From Onthovicinus sp900555545 (lineage in GTDB: Bacteria > Bacillota > Clostridia > Oscillospirales > Acutalibacteraceae), in assembly GCA_949296915.1 (NCBI GenBank), contig CASFPX010000014.1:1-55828 (forward strand): a stretch of 55,828 nucleotides of DNA, in the 5' to 3' direction. The translations under genes and the position numbers were made by a program. The notes under the pieces are model-generated. The model was not told the DNA's origin and searched no databases. It saw nothing but the letters and a program-made list of their open reading frames with translations. Shown in pieces: positions 8,317 through 18,173 of the stretch. How positions within the stretch are numbered: position 1 is the stretch's first letter; each line of letters opens with the position of its first letter.

Positions 8317-9530
8317 GGCTGCACCTCCTGGGAAATCTCAGTCTCCTCCCATCCGGCGGGGGAAACCGTGTAGAGCTTTGGGATCCGATGGCGCCGGGCA
8401 TACTGTACCGCATCCTCCATTGTGGAACCGGTAAAGTTCTCACAGACAAGCCCCGCGCGCGTCAATTGTGTGAGCTTTTGCAGGGCTGCAAGCTCGCATC
8501 CCTCCACACCGAAGACGAGAGCGTCTGGAACACGAACGGCAGGAGCCGCGTCGCTGTCCAAGAGGGCCTTGTACAGTTCGTCCACCTCCACACCGAAGCC
8601 CGTCGCCGGGAGCGGATTGCCAAACTCTCCCAGCAGGTGGTCGTACCGGCCGCCGGAAAGCACCGTGGCGCCGGAGCCGGGAATGTAGCCCCGGAACACA
8701 AGGCCGGTATAATAATTGTTGCGGTGGACCAGGCCGAGGTCGATCGTAATGCTGCCCTCCGACCCGAGGCGGACTGCATCCGCATAGATCTTACGCAGGT
8801 AGTCGAGCGCCTCCTGCGCCTTGGGGGAAGTACACAGCTGTGCGGCCTCATCCAGGATCTCCGCCCCGCCGAACAGGCGCGGCAGGCGGCGCAGCGCCCG
8901 GGAGGCCTCCGTATCCGGGAGCGTATCGAGCAGATCGCACAGCGCGGCATAATTCTTCTTTTCAATAAAGCCGCTGATCTCCTGGCGGATCTCTTCGTCC
9001 GTATCGAGCAGGTCGCACAGCGCGTGGTAAAATCCGGCGTGTCCAAGCTCAATTTTATACCCCTCTGTGCTCACTTCCTCGAGCGCCTGTACAGCGAGTG
9101 TCAGGATCTCCAGGTCGGCACGGTACCCCCCCGCTCCGATCAGTTCCACACCGCACTGTTCACACTCGTCCGAGTGGCCTGCCATCAACATATGGCGGCG
9201 GAAAATGTTCTGGCAGTAAAAGAGGCGCAGCGGGAGCGCAGCCTCCTTCAGCCGGCCGGAGACGACACGTGCGATGGGAAGGGTATTGTCCGGCCGCAGC
9301 ACGATCAGGCGTCCACTTGCATCCGTGAGCTTATACATATCCTCCTGGTGCAGGCCGGAACTGCCCCGAGAAAACACGTTATAGTATTCAACCGACGGTG
9401 TCACCACCTGATTATAGCCACAGGAGCGGAACAGACCGGCGAGGTGATCCTCCACCTGCCTACGCGCGATACATTCCTCAAACAGCAGATCGCGAGTGCC
9501 ATCAGGCGTCTTGTTCAAATAACTTTTCAT
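8304..9530 (-). CDS. hisZ: ATP phosphoribosyltransferase regulatory subunit
   Basis: Histidyl-tRNA-synthetase-like paralogue that forms a complex with short-form HisG and carries its histidine feedback site. The 408-residue protein starts LNKTPDGTRDLL and has class II synthetase motifs (FSRGSSGLHQEDMYKLTD; RPDNTLPIARVV; GRYDHLLGEFG) but not a full anticodon-binding domain. Its presence next to a 211-residue HisG supports HisZ rather than HisS. It is the first gene of the histidine operon; a promoter and a candidate operator lie in the 82 bases before it. Confidence 0.92.
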   Translation of the reverse strand: MKSYLNKTPDGTRDLLFEECIARRQVEDHLAGLFRSCGYNQVVTPSVEYYNVFSRGSSGLHQEDMYKLTDASGRLIVLRPDNTLPIARVVSGRLKEAALPLRLFYCQNIFRRHMLMAGHSDECEQCGVELIGAGGYRADLEILTLAVQALEEVSTEGYKIELGHAGFYHALCDLLDTDEEIRQEISGFIEKKNYAALCDLLDTLPDTEASRALRRLPRLFGGAEILDEAAQLCTSPKAQEALDYLRKIYADAVRLGSEGSITIDLGLVHRNNYYTGLVFRGYIPGSGATVLSGGRYDHLLGEFGNPLPATGFGVEVDELYKALLDSDAAPAVRVPDALVFGVEGCELAALQKLTQLTRAGLVCENFTGSTMEDAVQYARRHRIPKLYTVSPAGWEETEISQEVQPCES

Positions 9531-9563
9531 GTTACTCCCCCCAATCGAAGGATTTAGATCACT

Positions 9564-9605
9564 TTAGCGTGCTAATATGATATCAAATTAAATTCGCCCT
9601 GTCAA
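9564..9605 (-). promoter_or_regulatory. Promoter and candidate operator of the histidine operon
   Basis: On the minus strand TTGACA (9600-9605), 17 bases, TATCAT (9577-9582) form a near-consensus sigma-A promoter between polC and hisZ. Immediately downstream of the -10 lies a perfect 12-base palindrome, TTAGC-AC-GCTAA (9564-9575), at about the transcription start, where a bound repressor would block transcription. Firmicutes histidine operons can be under TrpR-family (YerC/HisR-type) repressors; whether this palindrome is such a site is inference. There is no room for a T-box leader. Confidence 0.7.
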
Positions 9606-9612
9606 GCTAAAA

Positions 9613-12600
9613 TTAAAACAAAGACATTTGACGCGTTTCGGGCATTCCTTCAAACATCCCGCACTCCTTCATCGCATCGATAACGCTCTTGGAGACGCCG
9701 GAGCGGATACGTACATCGTCCACGGAGAGGAACGGTCCTCCGCCGTCATCCCGCGCGGCGCGCAGCGCATTGGCCGCAGATTCACCGGTCCCTTTCAGGG
9801 AGCCAAAGGGCAGACGGATCTTGCCGTCTTCAATTGTATAGCGCGTTGCCTCCGATTTGTAGATATCCACGGGCAAAAATTCCACGCCGCGGGCAAACAT
9901 CTCATTGACCAGCTGAAGGATGGTAAACTGATCCTGCTCCTTTTTGGTGGTATCGTTCCAGCGGGCGCGCAACTCGGCCATCTTATTCTTGACGGCCTGG
10001 CGCCCCTGCAGTGCAGTTGCGGCGTCAAAGTCCTCGCCGCGGACGGTGAGAAATGCCGTATAATACTCCACCGGCTTGTGCAGCTTGTACCAGCACAGGC
10101 GCAGGGCGGCGCTCACGTATGCGGCTGCGTGCGCCTTGGGGAACATGTACTTGATCTTTTTACAGGAGTCGATATACCACTCCGGTACATTGTGCTCCCG
10201 CATGACCTTGAGGTGTTCGTCGGTCAGCGGCCCCTTTTTGCCGCCCTTTCGGACGATCTCCATGATCTTGAAAGACATGAGCGGATCAATCCCCTTGTGC
10301 ATCAGGTAGGTCATGATGCTGTCGCGCGTCCCGATGACCTCGGAAATGGTACAGGTACCGCTCTTGATCAGATCCTGTGCGTTGCCCAGCCAAACATCCG
10401 TACCGTGGGACAGACCGGAGACCTGCAGCAGATCGGAAAAGTTTTTGGGCTGTGCGTCCACCATCATCTGGATCACAAAGGAAGTACCCATCTCCGGGAT
10501 GGAGAGTGTCCCGATCGGGCAGCCAATCTCCTCCGGGGTGACGCCGAGCGGCTCGGTGCTGGTCATAAGCTTGTAGATTTCCGGATCACAGATGTCCACG
10601 TCCATGGCGTCGATCCCGGTGAGATCCTGCAGGTGCTTATAGAGTGTCGGCACATCGTGCCCGAGCTCGTCGAGCTTGAGAAGCGTATCGTGCAGGGCGT
10701 TGAAGTCGAAGTGGGTGGTGACGGTGTCCTTTCCGTCGTCATCGGCCGGGTGCTGGACCGGCGTGAACTCGTAGATCTCGTGCCCGCGCGGCACAACGAC
10801 CATGCCGCCGGGGTGCTGCCCAGTCGTCCGTTTGACGCCGGTGCACCCCATCGTCAGGCGGTCCTCCTCCGCACGGTTGACCGTTTTCCCCTTGAGCTCC
10901 AAATATTTTTTGACATAGCCATAGGCCGTCTTTTCCGCGACGGCGGAGATGGTTCCTGCCTTAAAAACGTAGTCCTTACCGAAGAGCTCCTCCGTGTAGT
11001 GGTGTGCGCTGGACTGATACTCTCCGGAAAAGTTCAAGTCAATATCAGGCTCCTTGTCGCCGTCAAATCCCAGGAATGTTTCAAACGGGATTTCGTGCCC
11101 GTCGCGGTGCATTGGCGTGCCGCACTCCGGGCAGTTTTTGGGTGGCAGGTCGTATCCGGAGCCATAACTGCCGTCCGTGATAAACTCACTGTGGCAGCAT
11201 TTGGGGCACAGGTAGTGTGGGGAGAGCGGATTGACCTCCGAGATGCCGGCCATGGTGGCTACAAACGAAGAACCGACGCTGCCACGGGAGCCGACGTGAT
11301 AGCCGTGATCCTCTGAGTTTTTAACGAGCTTTTGTGCGATGATATACAGCACGCTGAACCCGTGCTTGATAATGGAGTCAAGCTCGCGGTTGAGCCGCGT
11401 GGCGACGAGCTCCGGCGGATTCTCGCCGTACATGCTCTTACACTTTTTCCAACAGATCTCGCGCAGTTCCTCCGCCGCACCCTCGATATTCGGCTGGAAT
11501 GTACCCGCCGGGAAGGGGCGGATCTCCTCGATCATATCGGCGATCTTATTCGGATTGTCAATCACGACCTCCCGTGCGCGATCACCGAGCCAGGCAAATT
11601 CATGCAGCATATCGTCCGTGGTACGGAAGTAGAGGGGGGCCTGATTATCGGCATCCTTAAAACCCTGCACGGTCATGAGGATCTGGCGGTAGATTCCATC
11701 CTCCGGGTCCAGGAAGTGCACATCTCCCGTGGCGACGACCAGCTTCCCCAGCTTGTCCGCCACACGGATAATCGTCCGATTGATCTCGTTGAGCGCCGCC
11801 TCGTCCTTCACGCGCCCCTCACGGACATAGAACATATTGTTGCCGTTGGGCTGGATCTCCAGATAATCGTAGAACGAGGCGATCTCACAGACCTCCTCAA
11901 AGCTCTTGCCGTCCATTATGGCGCGGTAGACCTCGCCCGCCTCACACGCACTGCCAATCAGCAAGCCCTCGCGGTGTGCAACAAGCTCGCTCTTCGGGAT
12001 GCGGGGGTGGCGGTAATAATATTGCAGGTGACCCTTTGAAATCAGCTTGTAGAGGTTCTTCAGGCCAACCAGGTTTTTGACCAGGATGATCTGGTGGTAG
12101 GTGTGCATCTTTTTGACGTCACCGCCGCCATAAGTGGGATTCAGCTGGTCGATCCGCTCAATGCCATCGTTCTCCTGCGCCATCTGGCACAGCCGGATAA
12201 AGATATCCGCCAGCACGCGCGCGTCATCGCACGCCCGGTGGTGGTTGAACTCCGGGAGCTTGAGCCGCTTGGCTACGCGGTCAAGGGTAAATTTATTCAG
12301 ATCCGGCAGCATGGAGCGGCACATGGGCACCGTATCAATATGAGAAAAATCATAGTCCAGCCCTGTCCGGCGGCACGCGGCCTTGATAAAGGACGTATCA
12401 AAGCCGGCGTTGTGCGCGACAAGGACCTTGCAGTCCCCACAAAAGGCGAAAAACTGCTCAAGTGCCTCCCGCTCCAACGGGGCGCCCGCCACCATTTCAT
12501 CCGTGATCCCGGTCAGTTCCGTAATCTTGGCCGGAATGGGCTTTTCGGGGTTGACAAAGATATCAAACTCGTCCCGTTTCTCGCCGTTCACCACGCGTAC

Positions 12601-13932
12601 CGCACCGATCTCCGTGATGCGCTCCGTCTGAGCGCCAAATCCGGTGGTCTCGATATCAAAAACGATGTACTCTTCGTCAAACGATTCACTGGAATTACCG
12701 GTGAGGATATTCTGCTCATCGTTGACGAAGTAGGCCTCCACCCCATAGATGATCTTGATATCGTTTTTCTTCCCGGCAATCATCGCATCCGGGAACGCCT
12801 GAACTACGCCGTGGTCCGTGACGGCGATCGCCTTGTGGCCCCACTTGGCGGCTCGTGCGATCAGCTCGCGCACGTCCGTCATGCCGTCCATGGAGGACAT
12901 GTTGGTGTGCATGTGGAGCTCCACACGCTTTTCCTCCGAGCGGTCCATACGGATGGTTTTCTGTGCGGTGCAGATCGTTTTTGCACGAATGACATAGTCA
13001 TGCGCGTATTTATCATATTCAATATTGCCGCGGACAACGGCAGTCTTACCGTTTTTGACATTGGCGACCAGATCCGCACATTTGGCAATCGGGTCAAAGA
13101 CCTTGACCATATAGGATCCCGTCTTGTCCGTGATGTCAAAGGAAATAATCATGCTGCGGCCATTGCGCGTCTCACGGGAGTCGAATTTAAACACATCACC
13201 CCAGATCGTGACGTCGTCATCGTCTGGCGTGACGTCCTCCAGGCGGCGCATCCGTCCCTTGAGCGGGATGCCGTAGACAAGTTCCACACTGTCCGGTTTA
13301 ATCGGCGTACCCGCAAAGCTGCACTCCTCCACCGGAACCCGGCGGTAGGATGGGCGCTGCGGCTTGGGTTCCTCGGGCGGTGGGGTCTGGCTGCTGATGA
13401 GCTGTGCCACCCGCTGGGCATGTGCAGCGGCCTCCGCCTCCATCCGGGCCGCCAGCTCTTCACTGCTGAGGGCATCGCAAAACTGCACCGTGACCGTGCG
13501 TTCAAACCGTTCCCGGATCAGGCGCTGAATCAGCTGATCGGCACGCTCGCGCAGCAGGATCTCACTGCCCCCGTGGGCAAGCGTAATTTTTAACTGATCC
13601 GCCTCCAGCGAGGCGCTGCAATCCACAAAAAATCCGTTGGCCGCAGTGATCTCCCGCTTAACCTCCGGGACGAGCACCGCGGCAAAATAATCCGCTGTCA
13701 GCGTCTGCGGCGGGAAAGACGGGCAGATGACACACGGGTGCCCCAACTGGGCCGAGAGCATCGCCTGCGCCGCACTGAGTTCCCCACCGTCCGGAGACGG
13801 AAAAGAGACAAAGACGCTGACCGCCTTTGCCGCTCCCGCAATCCGGACATTATTCACCTGGCCGGTGGCAAGGTATTGCCGCACCGGATCCGATGTTATG
13901 TAATCGCCAAAAACACTTAAAAGAGACGCCAT
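9613..13932 (-). CDS. polC: DNA polymerase III alpha subunit, PolC type
   Basis: Replicative DNA polymerase of low-GC Gram-positives, 1439 residues, the family's normal size. In order: N-terminal region; an OB fold around residues 240-320 (DVTIWGDVFKFDSRETRNG); a PHP domain starting at RVELHMHTN (about 337); an inserted DEDDh proofreading exonuclease starting at VFDIETTGFG (about 424); PHP remainder; a zinc-binding stretch with CPKCCH and CPECGTP; and the polymerase palm with the catalytic EPDIDLNFSGEYQ and the PKAHAAAYV fingers region. It ends 82 bases before hisZ and starts 13 bases after ispG ends, so it is the last gene of the pyrH-to-polC cluster. Confidence 0.97.
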   Translation of the reverse strand: MASLLSVFGDYITSDPVRQYLATGQVNNVRIAGAAKAVSVFVSFPSPDGGELSAAQAMLSAQLGHPCVICPSFPPQTLTADYFAAVLVPEVKREITAANGFFVDCSASLEADQLKITLAHGGSEILLRERADQLIQRLIRERFERTVTVQFCDALSSEELAARMEAEAAAHAQRVAQLISSQTPPPEEPKPQRPSYRRVPVEECSFAGTPIKPDSVELVYGIPLKGRMRRLEDVTPDDDDVTIWGDVFKFDSRETRNGRSMIISFDITDKTGSYMVKVFDPIAKCADLVANVKNGKTAVVRGNIEYDKYAHDYVIRAKTICTAQKTIRMDRSEEKRVELHMHTNMSSMDGMTDVRELIARAAKWGHKAIAVTDHGVVQAFPDAMIAGKKNDIKIIYGVEAYFVNDEQNILTGNSSESFDEEYIVFDIETTGFGAQTERITEIGAVRVVNGEKRDEFDIFVNPEKPIPAKITELTGITDEMVAGAPLEREALEQFFAFCGDCKVLVAHNAGFDTSFIKAACRRTGLDYDFSHIDTVPMCRSMLPDLNKFTLDRVAKRLKLPEFNHHRACDDARVLADIFIRLCQMAQENDGIERIDQLNPTYGGGDVKKMHTYHQIILVKNLVGLKNLYKLISKGHLQYYYRHPRIPKSELVAHREGLLIGSACEAGEVYRAIMDGKSFEEVCEIASFYDYLEIQPNGNNMFYVREGRVKDEAALNEINRTIIRVADKLGKLVVATGDVHFLDPEDGIYRQILMTVQGFKDADNQAPLYFRTTDDMLHEFAWLGDRAREVVIDNPNKIADMIEEIRPFPAGTFQPNIEGAAEELREICWKKCKSMYGENPPELVATRLNRELDSIIKHGFSVLYIIAQKLVKNSEDHGYHVGSRGSVGSSFVATMAGISEVNPLSPHYLCPKCCHSEFITDGSYGSGYDLPPKNCPECGTPMHRDGHEIPFETFLGFDGDKEPDIDLNFSGEYQSSAHHYTEELFGKDYVFKAGTISAVAEKTAYGYVKKYLELKGKTVNRAEEDRLTMGCTGVKRTTGQHPGGMVVVPRGHEIYEFTPVQHPADDDGKDTVTTHFDFNALHDTLLKLDELGHDVPTLYKHLQDLTGIDAMDVDICDPEIYKLMTSTEPLGVTPEEIGCPIGTLSIPEMGTSFVIQMMVDAQPKNFSDLLQVSGLSHGTDVWLGNAQDLIKSGTCTISEVIGTRDSIMTYLMHKGIDPLMSFKIMEIVRKGGKKGPLTDEHLKVMREHNVPEWYIDSCKKIKYMFPKAHAAAYVSAALRLCWYKLHKPVEYYTAFLTVRGEDFDAATALQGRQAVKNKMAELRARWNDTTKKEQDQFTILQLVNEMFARGVEFLPVDIYKSEATRYTIEDGKIRLPFGSLKGTGESAANALRAARDDGGGPFLSVDDVRIRSGVSKSVIDAMKECGMFEGMPETRQMSLF

Positions 13933-13945
13933 TGAATCATTACCC

Positions 13946-14992
13946 TCACATCTTCTCGATTTCCTTCATGAGCTCATCCACAATTTGATCCTCCGGCACC
14001 TTCCGGAGAACCTCGCCTTTCTTAAAAATCAGCCCGCAGCCGTCTCCGCCGGCGATTCCGATATCGGCCTCCCGTGCCTCGCCAGGGCCGTTGACGGCAC
14101 AGCCCATCACCGCAACCTTGATCGGTTTATGACAGCCGGCAAGCCGCTTTTCCACCTCTCCCGCGATGGAGATGAGGTCGACCTTGGTCCGCCCGCACGT
14201 GGGGCAGGAGACAAGCTGCGGCCGGTCCGTGCGCAGGCCGATGGCGCCCAGAATATCGTGGCCCGCATAGACCTCCTGCACCGGATCAGCCGTCAGAGAG
14301 ACGCGGATCGTATCGCCAATCCCGTCCATCAGCAACGATCCGATTCCGGCTGCGGATTTGATCAGGCCCATACGCGCTGTTCCGGCCTCCGTCACACCCA
14401 GATGGAGCGGATAGTCGCACTGCTGTGCAGCCAGACGGTACGCCTGGACCATGTCCGGCACATTGGAGGACTTGATGGAGATGACAATATCGTAAAAGTC
14501 AAACTTTTCCAGAATGGCGGCATGGTGCAGCGCGCTGTCCACCAGTGCCTGTGGCGTAGGGCCGCCGTGTTTTGCGAGGATTTCCTTTTCCACGGATCCG
14601 GAGTTGACGCCGATACGGATTGGGACCCCGGCCGTACGGCAGGCATCCACTACCTTTTTCACCCGGGATTCATCGCCGATGTTGCCGGGGTTAATACGAA
14701 TTTTATCTGCACCGGCAGCCACGCTCTCAAGCGCCATCCTGTAATCAAAGTGGATATCCGCCACCAACGGGATGGAGATATTCTCGCGCACCTTGGCGAA
14801 TGATCGCACCGCCGCCTGATCCGGAACGGACATGCGCACGATCTCGCACCCCGCCTGTTCCAGCGCCACGGCCTGGCGGACATTCCCCTGTGCATCCGAG
14901 GCGATCACATTGAGCATGGACTGTACGGTAACGGGCGCGCCGGATCCGATTACCACGTTGCCCGCGCGCACCTGCCTTGTCTTTCTCCTCAT
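13946..14992 (-). CDS. ispG: 4-hydroxy-3-methylbut-2-enyl-diphosphate synthase
   Basis: Penultimate step of the MEP isoprenoid pathway: reductive conversion of MEcPP to HMBPP. The 348-residue protein is a TIM barrel with an iron-sulfur C-terminal domain; the 4Fe-4S ligands are visible as CPTCGR and GCAVNGPGEA. RINPGNIGDE and VNSGSVEKEI are family motifs. It lies 7 bases after rseP and 13 bases before polC. With dxr and uppS in the same unit, it joins precursor supply to undecaprenol synthesis. Confidence 0.95.
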   Translation of the reverse strand: MRRKTRQVRAGNVVIGSGAPVTVQSMLNVIASDAQGNVRQAVALEQAGCEIVRMSVPDQAAVRSFAKVRENISIPLVADIHFDYRMALESVAAGADKIRINPGNIGDESRVKKVVDACRTAGVPIRIGVNSGSVEKEILAKHGGPTPQALVDSALHHAAILEKFDFYDIVISIKSSNVPDMVQAYRLAAQQCDYPLHLGVTEAGTARMGLIKSAAGIGSLLMDGIGDTIRVSLTADPVQEVYAGHDILGAIGLRTDRPQLVSCPTCGRTKVDLISIAGEVEKRLAGCHKPIKVAVMGCAVNGPGEAREADIGIAGGDGCGLIFKKGEVLRKVPEDQIVDELMKEIEKM

Positions 14993-14999
14993 TTTCGAT

Positions 15000-16115
15000 T
15001 CACGTCCTTATCAAATGGAGTATATCCTGGAAAAACAAAATAATCATAAAGCCAAACAGGATCACAAAACCAGCCGCTGTCACCCAGCCCTCGTACTTGG
15101 GATTGACCGGCTTGCGGCGGATCCCTTCGACGATGAGGAAGATCAGCTTTCCACCGTCGAGCGCCGGGATGGGCAGCAGATTGAAAATGCCAATATTGAC
15201 CGTAATCATCGCCATCAGATTGATGGCGCCGAATATATCGACGGATGCCGCCTGTGCAATCACGCTGACCGTTCCGACAGGGCCAGCCAAATCACTCAGT
15301 CCGTAGTGTCCCGTAACCAGATCAAACAGGCTCAGCCAGACGAGCCGCGCCATGGAGGCCGTCTCCGTAAAGGTGTTTTTCAGCACATTGCCAAACGACT
15401 TTGGCTCCCCGATAATGGAAAAGTCAAAGCGGATCACCGTCTGTCCGTCCCGATCCTCAGTGGCAAACCGCACATTTGGCAGCTCCACCGTTTCGCCGCC
15501 GCGCTCCACAGTAAAATCCACGGTACCGTCCCCGTCGCGCGCGACCAGATAGGTGATATCACTGCTGGAGAGGACGCGTTTTCCGTTGACGCGGAGGATC
15601 TTATCCCCCTCCTGCAATCCGGTGGTGCTGCTGACCGCCCCCTCCGAAAAGCGTGCCACCTGGTTGGTGCCCACCAGATCCTGCGACAGCGTCAGCCCAC
15701 CAATCAGGATCAGGCCGAGCAGCAGGTTCATGGCCGCACCTGCGCAGATAATCAGGATCCGCTTCCACACGGGTTTTGAAGTAAAGGCGCGCGGGTTGTG
15801 CGGCTTGGGCTCCCCGTTGTTCTCCTCTTCTCCGCTCTCCCCCTCCATGCTGCAAAATCCGCCGAACGGCAACAGACGCAGGGAGTATTTTGTCTCCCTC
15901 TTGCCAAAGCTGAACAGCTTGGGCCCCATACCAATGGCAAATTCATTCACCTGCACACCGCAGAGCTTGGCAACGATCAGATGGCCAAACTCATGAATCA
16001 GGATAATAAAGCCAAAAAACAGGATGGCGAGCAGGATGGGCCACACTTTCCCCCACAGGGATGCGGCAGAAACGAGCAGTTGGATAGAGACCACCTCCGG
16101 GTAATTGCATATCAT
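15000..16115 (-). CDS. rseP: RIP-type zinc metalloprotease (RseP/RasP family)
   Basis: Site-2-type intramembrane protease, 371 residues. The zinc-binding HEFGH motif lies at residues 41-45 inside the first membrane helix; a PDZ domain follows at about 180-260 (GLQEGDKILRVNGK); the C-terminal NLLPIPALDGG supplies the third ligand region. In Bacillus the orthologue cleaves anti-sigma factors and signal peptides. The ATG at 16115 shares an ATGA with the dxr stop. A strong GGAGGTG lies seven codons inside the frame, but no ATG, GTG or TTG follows it at usable spacing, so the ATG is kept. Confidence 0.93.
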   Translation of the reverse strand: MICNYPEVVSIQLLVSAASLWGKVWPILLAILFFGFIILIHEFGHLIVAKLCGVQVNEFAIGMGPKLFSFGKRETKYSLRLLPFGGFCSMEGESGEEENNGEPKPHNPRAFTSKPVWKRILIICAGAAMNLLLGLILIGGLTLSQDLVGTNQVARFSEGAVSSTTGLQEGDKILRVNGKRVLSSSDITYLVARDGDGTVDFTVERGGETVELPNVRFATEDRDGQTVIRFDFSIIGEPKSFGNVLKNTFTETASMARLVWLSLFDLVTGHYGLSDLAGPVGTVSVIAQAASVDIFGAINLMAMITVNIGIFNLLPIPALDGGKLIFLIVEGIRRKPVNPKYEGWVTAAGFVILFGFMIILFFQDILHLIRT

Positions 16116-17266
16116 TCCGCCTGAACGCTTTCCCGAACCATCGCCCGGGCGTGAACATCCGCATTCAGGACATCTTCAAGTGTATAGTCTGCGCACTTGG
16201 GCGCGCGGTCAACCGCATCCGCCACAAGCTCGGAGATCTGCATGAATCGAATCTTCCCCTGACGGAACAGAAGGTTTGCCTCCTCGTTCGCGGAGTTGGC
16301 ATATGCCGGATAGAGGCCGCCGCGTTTGATGGCACTGCGGCACACGTTCATCAGTGGGAACGTCTCATAGTCCGGCTCGTAAAAGGTCAGCTTGCCCACC
16401 TGGGAAAGGCTCAGCCGGCCGACCGGGGACTCAAAGCGCTCCGGATACGTCAGTGCATACTGGATCGGTATGCGCATATCGGGCAGGCCGAGCTGCGCAA
16501 TTACGGAGTGATCCACATACTCGACGAGTGAGTGAACAATGCTCTCCCGGTGGATGACAATCTCCACATCATCCGGCCTCATATCAAAGAGCCAGACCGC
16601 CTCAATCAGCTCAAGCCCTTTATTCATCATGGAGGCAGAGTCCACCGTAATCTTGGGGCCCATGCTCCAGTTTGGATGATTGAGCGCTTGCTCCGCCGTG
16701 ACATTCTCGAGCTCGGCACGTGTTTTCCCGAAAAACGGGCCGCCGGAGGCGGTCAGAATCAGCTTGTGAACCGCCTGTTTGCCAGGGGATCCCTGAAGGG
16801 ACTGGAAGATAGCGGAGTGCTCGCTGTCCACCGGAAGGAGCGCGACACCCTTCTCCCGCACGGCACGGGTAACAAGAGAACCGCCCGCAACAAGCGTCTC
16901 CTTATTGGCGAGCGCGATATTTTTACCCGCCTGTACGGCGGCCAGCGTGGGCTCCAACCCGGCAATGCCGACAATGGCGTTGAGCACGGTATCGGCGCCG
17001 GAAGCGCGGGCGCACTCGCACACCCCTTCGTGTCCGGAGAAAACCTGCGTCCCCATGCCGGCCACGCGCGCTTTCAGCTCAGCGGCGGCGGCCTCATCGC
17101 TCATCGCAGCATACGCCGGGCGGTATTTGCGAATCTGACCCTCGATGATATCCACATTCTTACACGCGGTCAATGCGGTGACATGCAGGCCGCACTGATC
17201 CACCACATCCAGCGCCTGGCGGCCGATTGAGCCGGTGGAGCCGAGAATACACAAATCCTTTGTCAT
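16112..17266 (-). CDS. dxr: 1-deoxy-D-xylulose-5-phosphate reductoisomerase
   Basis: First committed step of the MEP pathway: NADPH-dependent rearrangement of DXP to MEP. The 384-residue protein has the Rossmann start LGSTGSIGRQALDVV, ALANKETLVAGG, the catalytic region PVDSEHSAIFQ and the metal-site segment ITVDSASMMNKGLELIEA. It stops inside the rseP start (ATGA overlap) and starts 54 bases after cdsA ends. Confidence 0.96.
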   Translation of the reverse strand: MTKDLCILGSTGSIGRQALDVVDQCGLHVTALTACKNVDIIEGQIRKYRPAYAAMSDEAAAAELKARVAGMGTQVFSGHEGVCECARASGADTVLNAIVGIAGLEPTLAAVQAGKNIALANKETLVAGGSLVTRAVREKGVALLPVDSEHSAIFQSLQGSPGKQAVHKLILTASGGPFFGKTRAELENVTAEQALNHPNWSMGPKITVDSASMMNKGLELIEAVWLFDMRPDDVEIVIHRESIVHSLVEYVDHSVIAQLGLPDMRIPIQYALTYPERFESPVGRLSLSQVGKLTFYEPDYETFPLMNVCRSAIKRGGLYPAYANSANEEANLLFRQGKIRFMQISELVADAVDRAPKCADYTLEDVLNADVHARAMVRESVQAE

Positions 17267-17320
17267 GTTCCGATTCCTCCTTTTTATATTTACGGGAAAC
17301 CGATTCTTTTATACCAAAAG

Positions 17321-18160
17321 TCAGATGATTTCAATAATCTTGACCGCAAAGAACAGCGTGGGGAACACAAACAGACAGCTGTCGAAACGGTCCATAATGC
17401 CGCCATGGCCGGGGATCAGCTTACCAAAATCCTTGACACCAAAATTGCGCTTAATCACGCTTGCGGAAAGATCGCCGAACATGCTGATAATTGAAAGAAC
17501 AATCGAGAGCGGGATAATGACATAGTACGCCAGATACTCAGAGTCAAAGATCCACCGGTCAAACACAAGCAGCACCAGCGCGTTGATCAGCGCCGCGAAC
17601 ACAACGCCGCCGGCTGCGCCCTCCACAGTCTTCTTGGGGCTGATCTTCGGAGAGAGCTTGTGTCTGCCGAGGAAGCGCCCGACAAAATAGGCCCCGATAT
17701 CTGTCACCCAGGAACAGATAAAGCCGAACAGAATCAGGTAGAGCCCATCCATCTTGCCAAATTTATCCGGTGCGTCGAGATAGCAGTCACGCACCATGAC
17801 AAAGGTCGAAAAGCCAAAGGAAACCATCAACGTGACTGCAAAGGCGGAGGACACCTGGGAAAATGGGGTGCTATCATAACGTGCAAGCATACACAGAAGC
17901 ATCAGGATAGCCAGTGGGACCAGGACAAGTGCAAGCGAAAAATCAAGGCGCAGGCCGTAATAAATGGGCATAAACAGGGCAAACAGAGCGCTGAGGATAC
18001 GAATCCCCCAGTTGCGCACCTGGACGACCTGCTCGATCTCGTGCACGGCAATAACCGACAGTACCCCCATCAGAATATAGAAAACCGGTGTATACAGCGT
18101 CACGAGCATCAGGATGAAAATGACGGCCATAACGATGCCGGAAAGAACTCGCTGCTTCAT
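17321..18160 (-). CDS. cdsA: Phosphatidate cytidylyltransferase
   Basis: Membrane enzyme that makes CDP-diacylglycerol, the precursor of anionic phospholipids, from phosphatidate and CTP. The 279-residue protein has about eight hydrophobic segments and the C-terminal family signature SVIKRNFGVKDFGKLIPGHGGIMDRFDS, plus LSPKISPKKTVEG in the cytosolic loop. It follows uppS by 13 bases. Confidence 0.95.
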   Translation of the reverse strand: MKQRVLSGIVMAVIFILMLVTLYTPVFYILMGVLSVIAVHEIEQVVQVRNWGIRILSALFALFMPIYYGLRLDFSLALVLVPLAILMLLCMLARYDSTPFSQVSSAFAVTLMVSFGFSTFVMVRDCYLDAPDKFGKMDGLYLILFGFICSWVTDIGAYFVGRFLGRHKLSPKISPKKTVEGAAGGVVFAALINALVLLVFDRWIFDSEYLAYYVIIPLSIVLSIISMFGDLSASVIKRNFGVKDFGKLIPGHGGIMDRFDSCLFVFPTLFFAVKIIEII

Positions 18161-18173
18161 TTAAAACTCCCCC

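Noticed and set aside
6395..9557. Plus-strand frames of more than 400 codons opposite hisD and hisZ
   Set aside because: Antisense shadows with Arg/His-rich, featureless translations; the minus-strand genes are clear family members.
9628..13593. Long open frames on the plus strand (over 560 and 499 codons) opposite polC
   Set aside because: They are antisense shadows created by GC-rich codon use of polC; no ribosome-binding sites, no family features, and polC is unambiguous.
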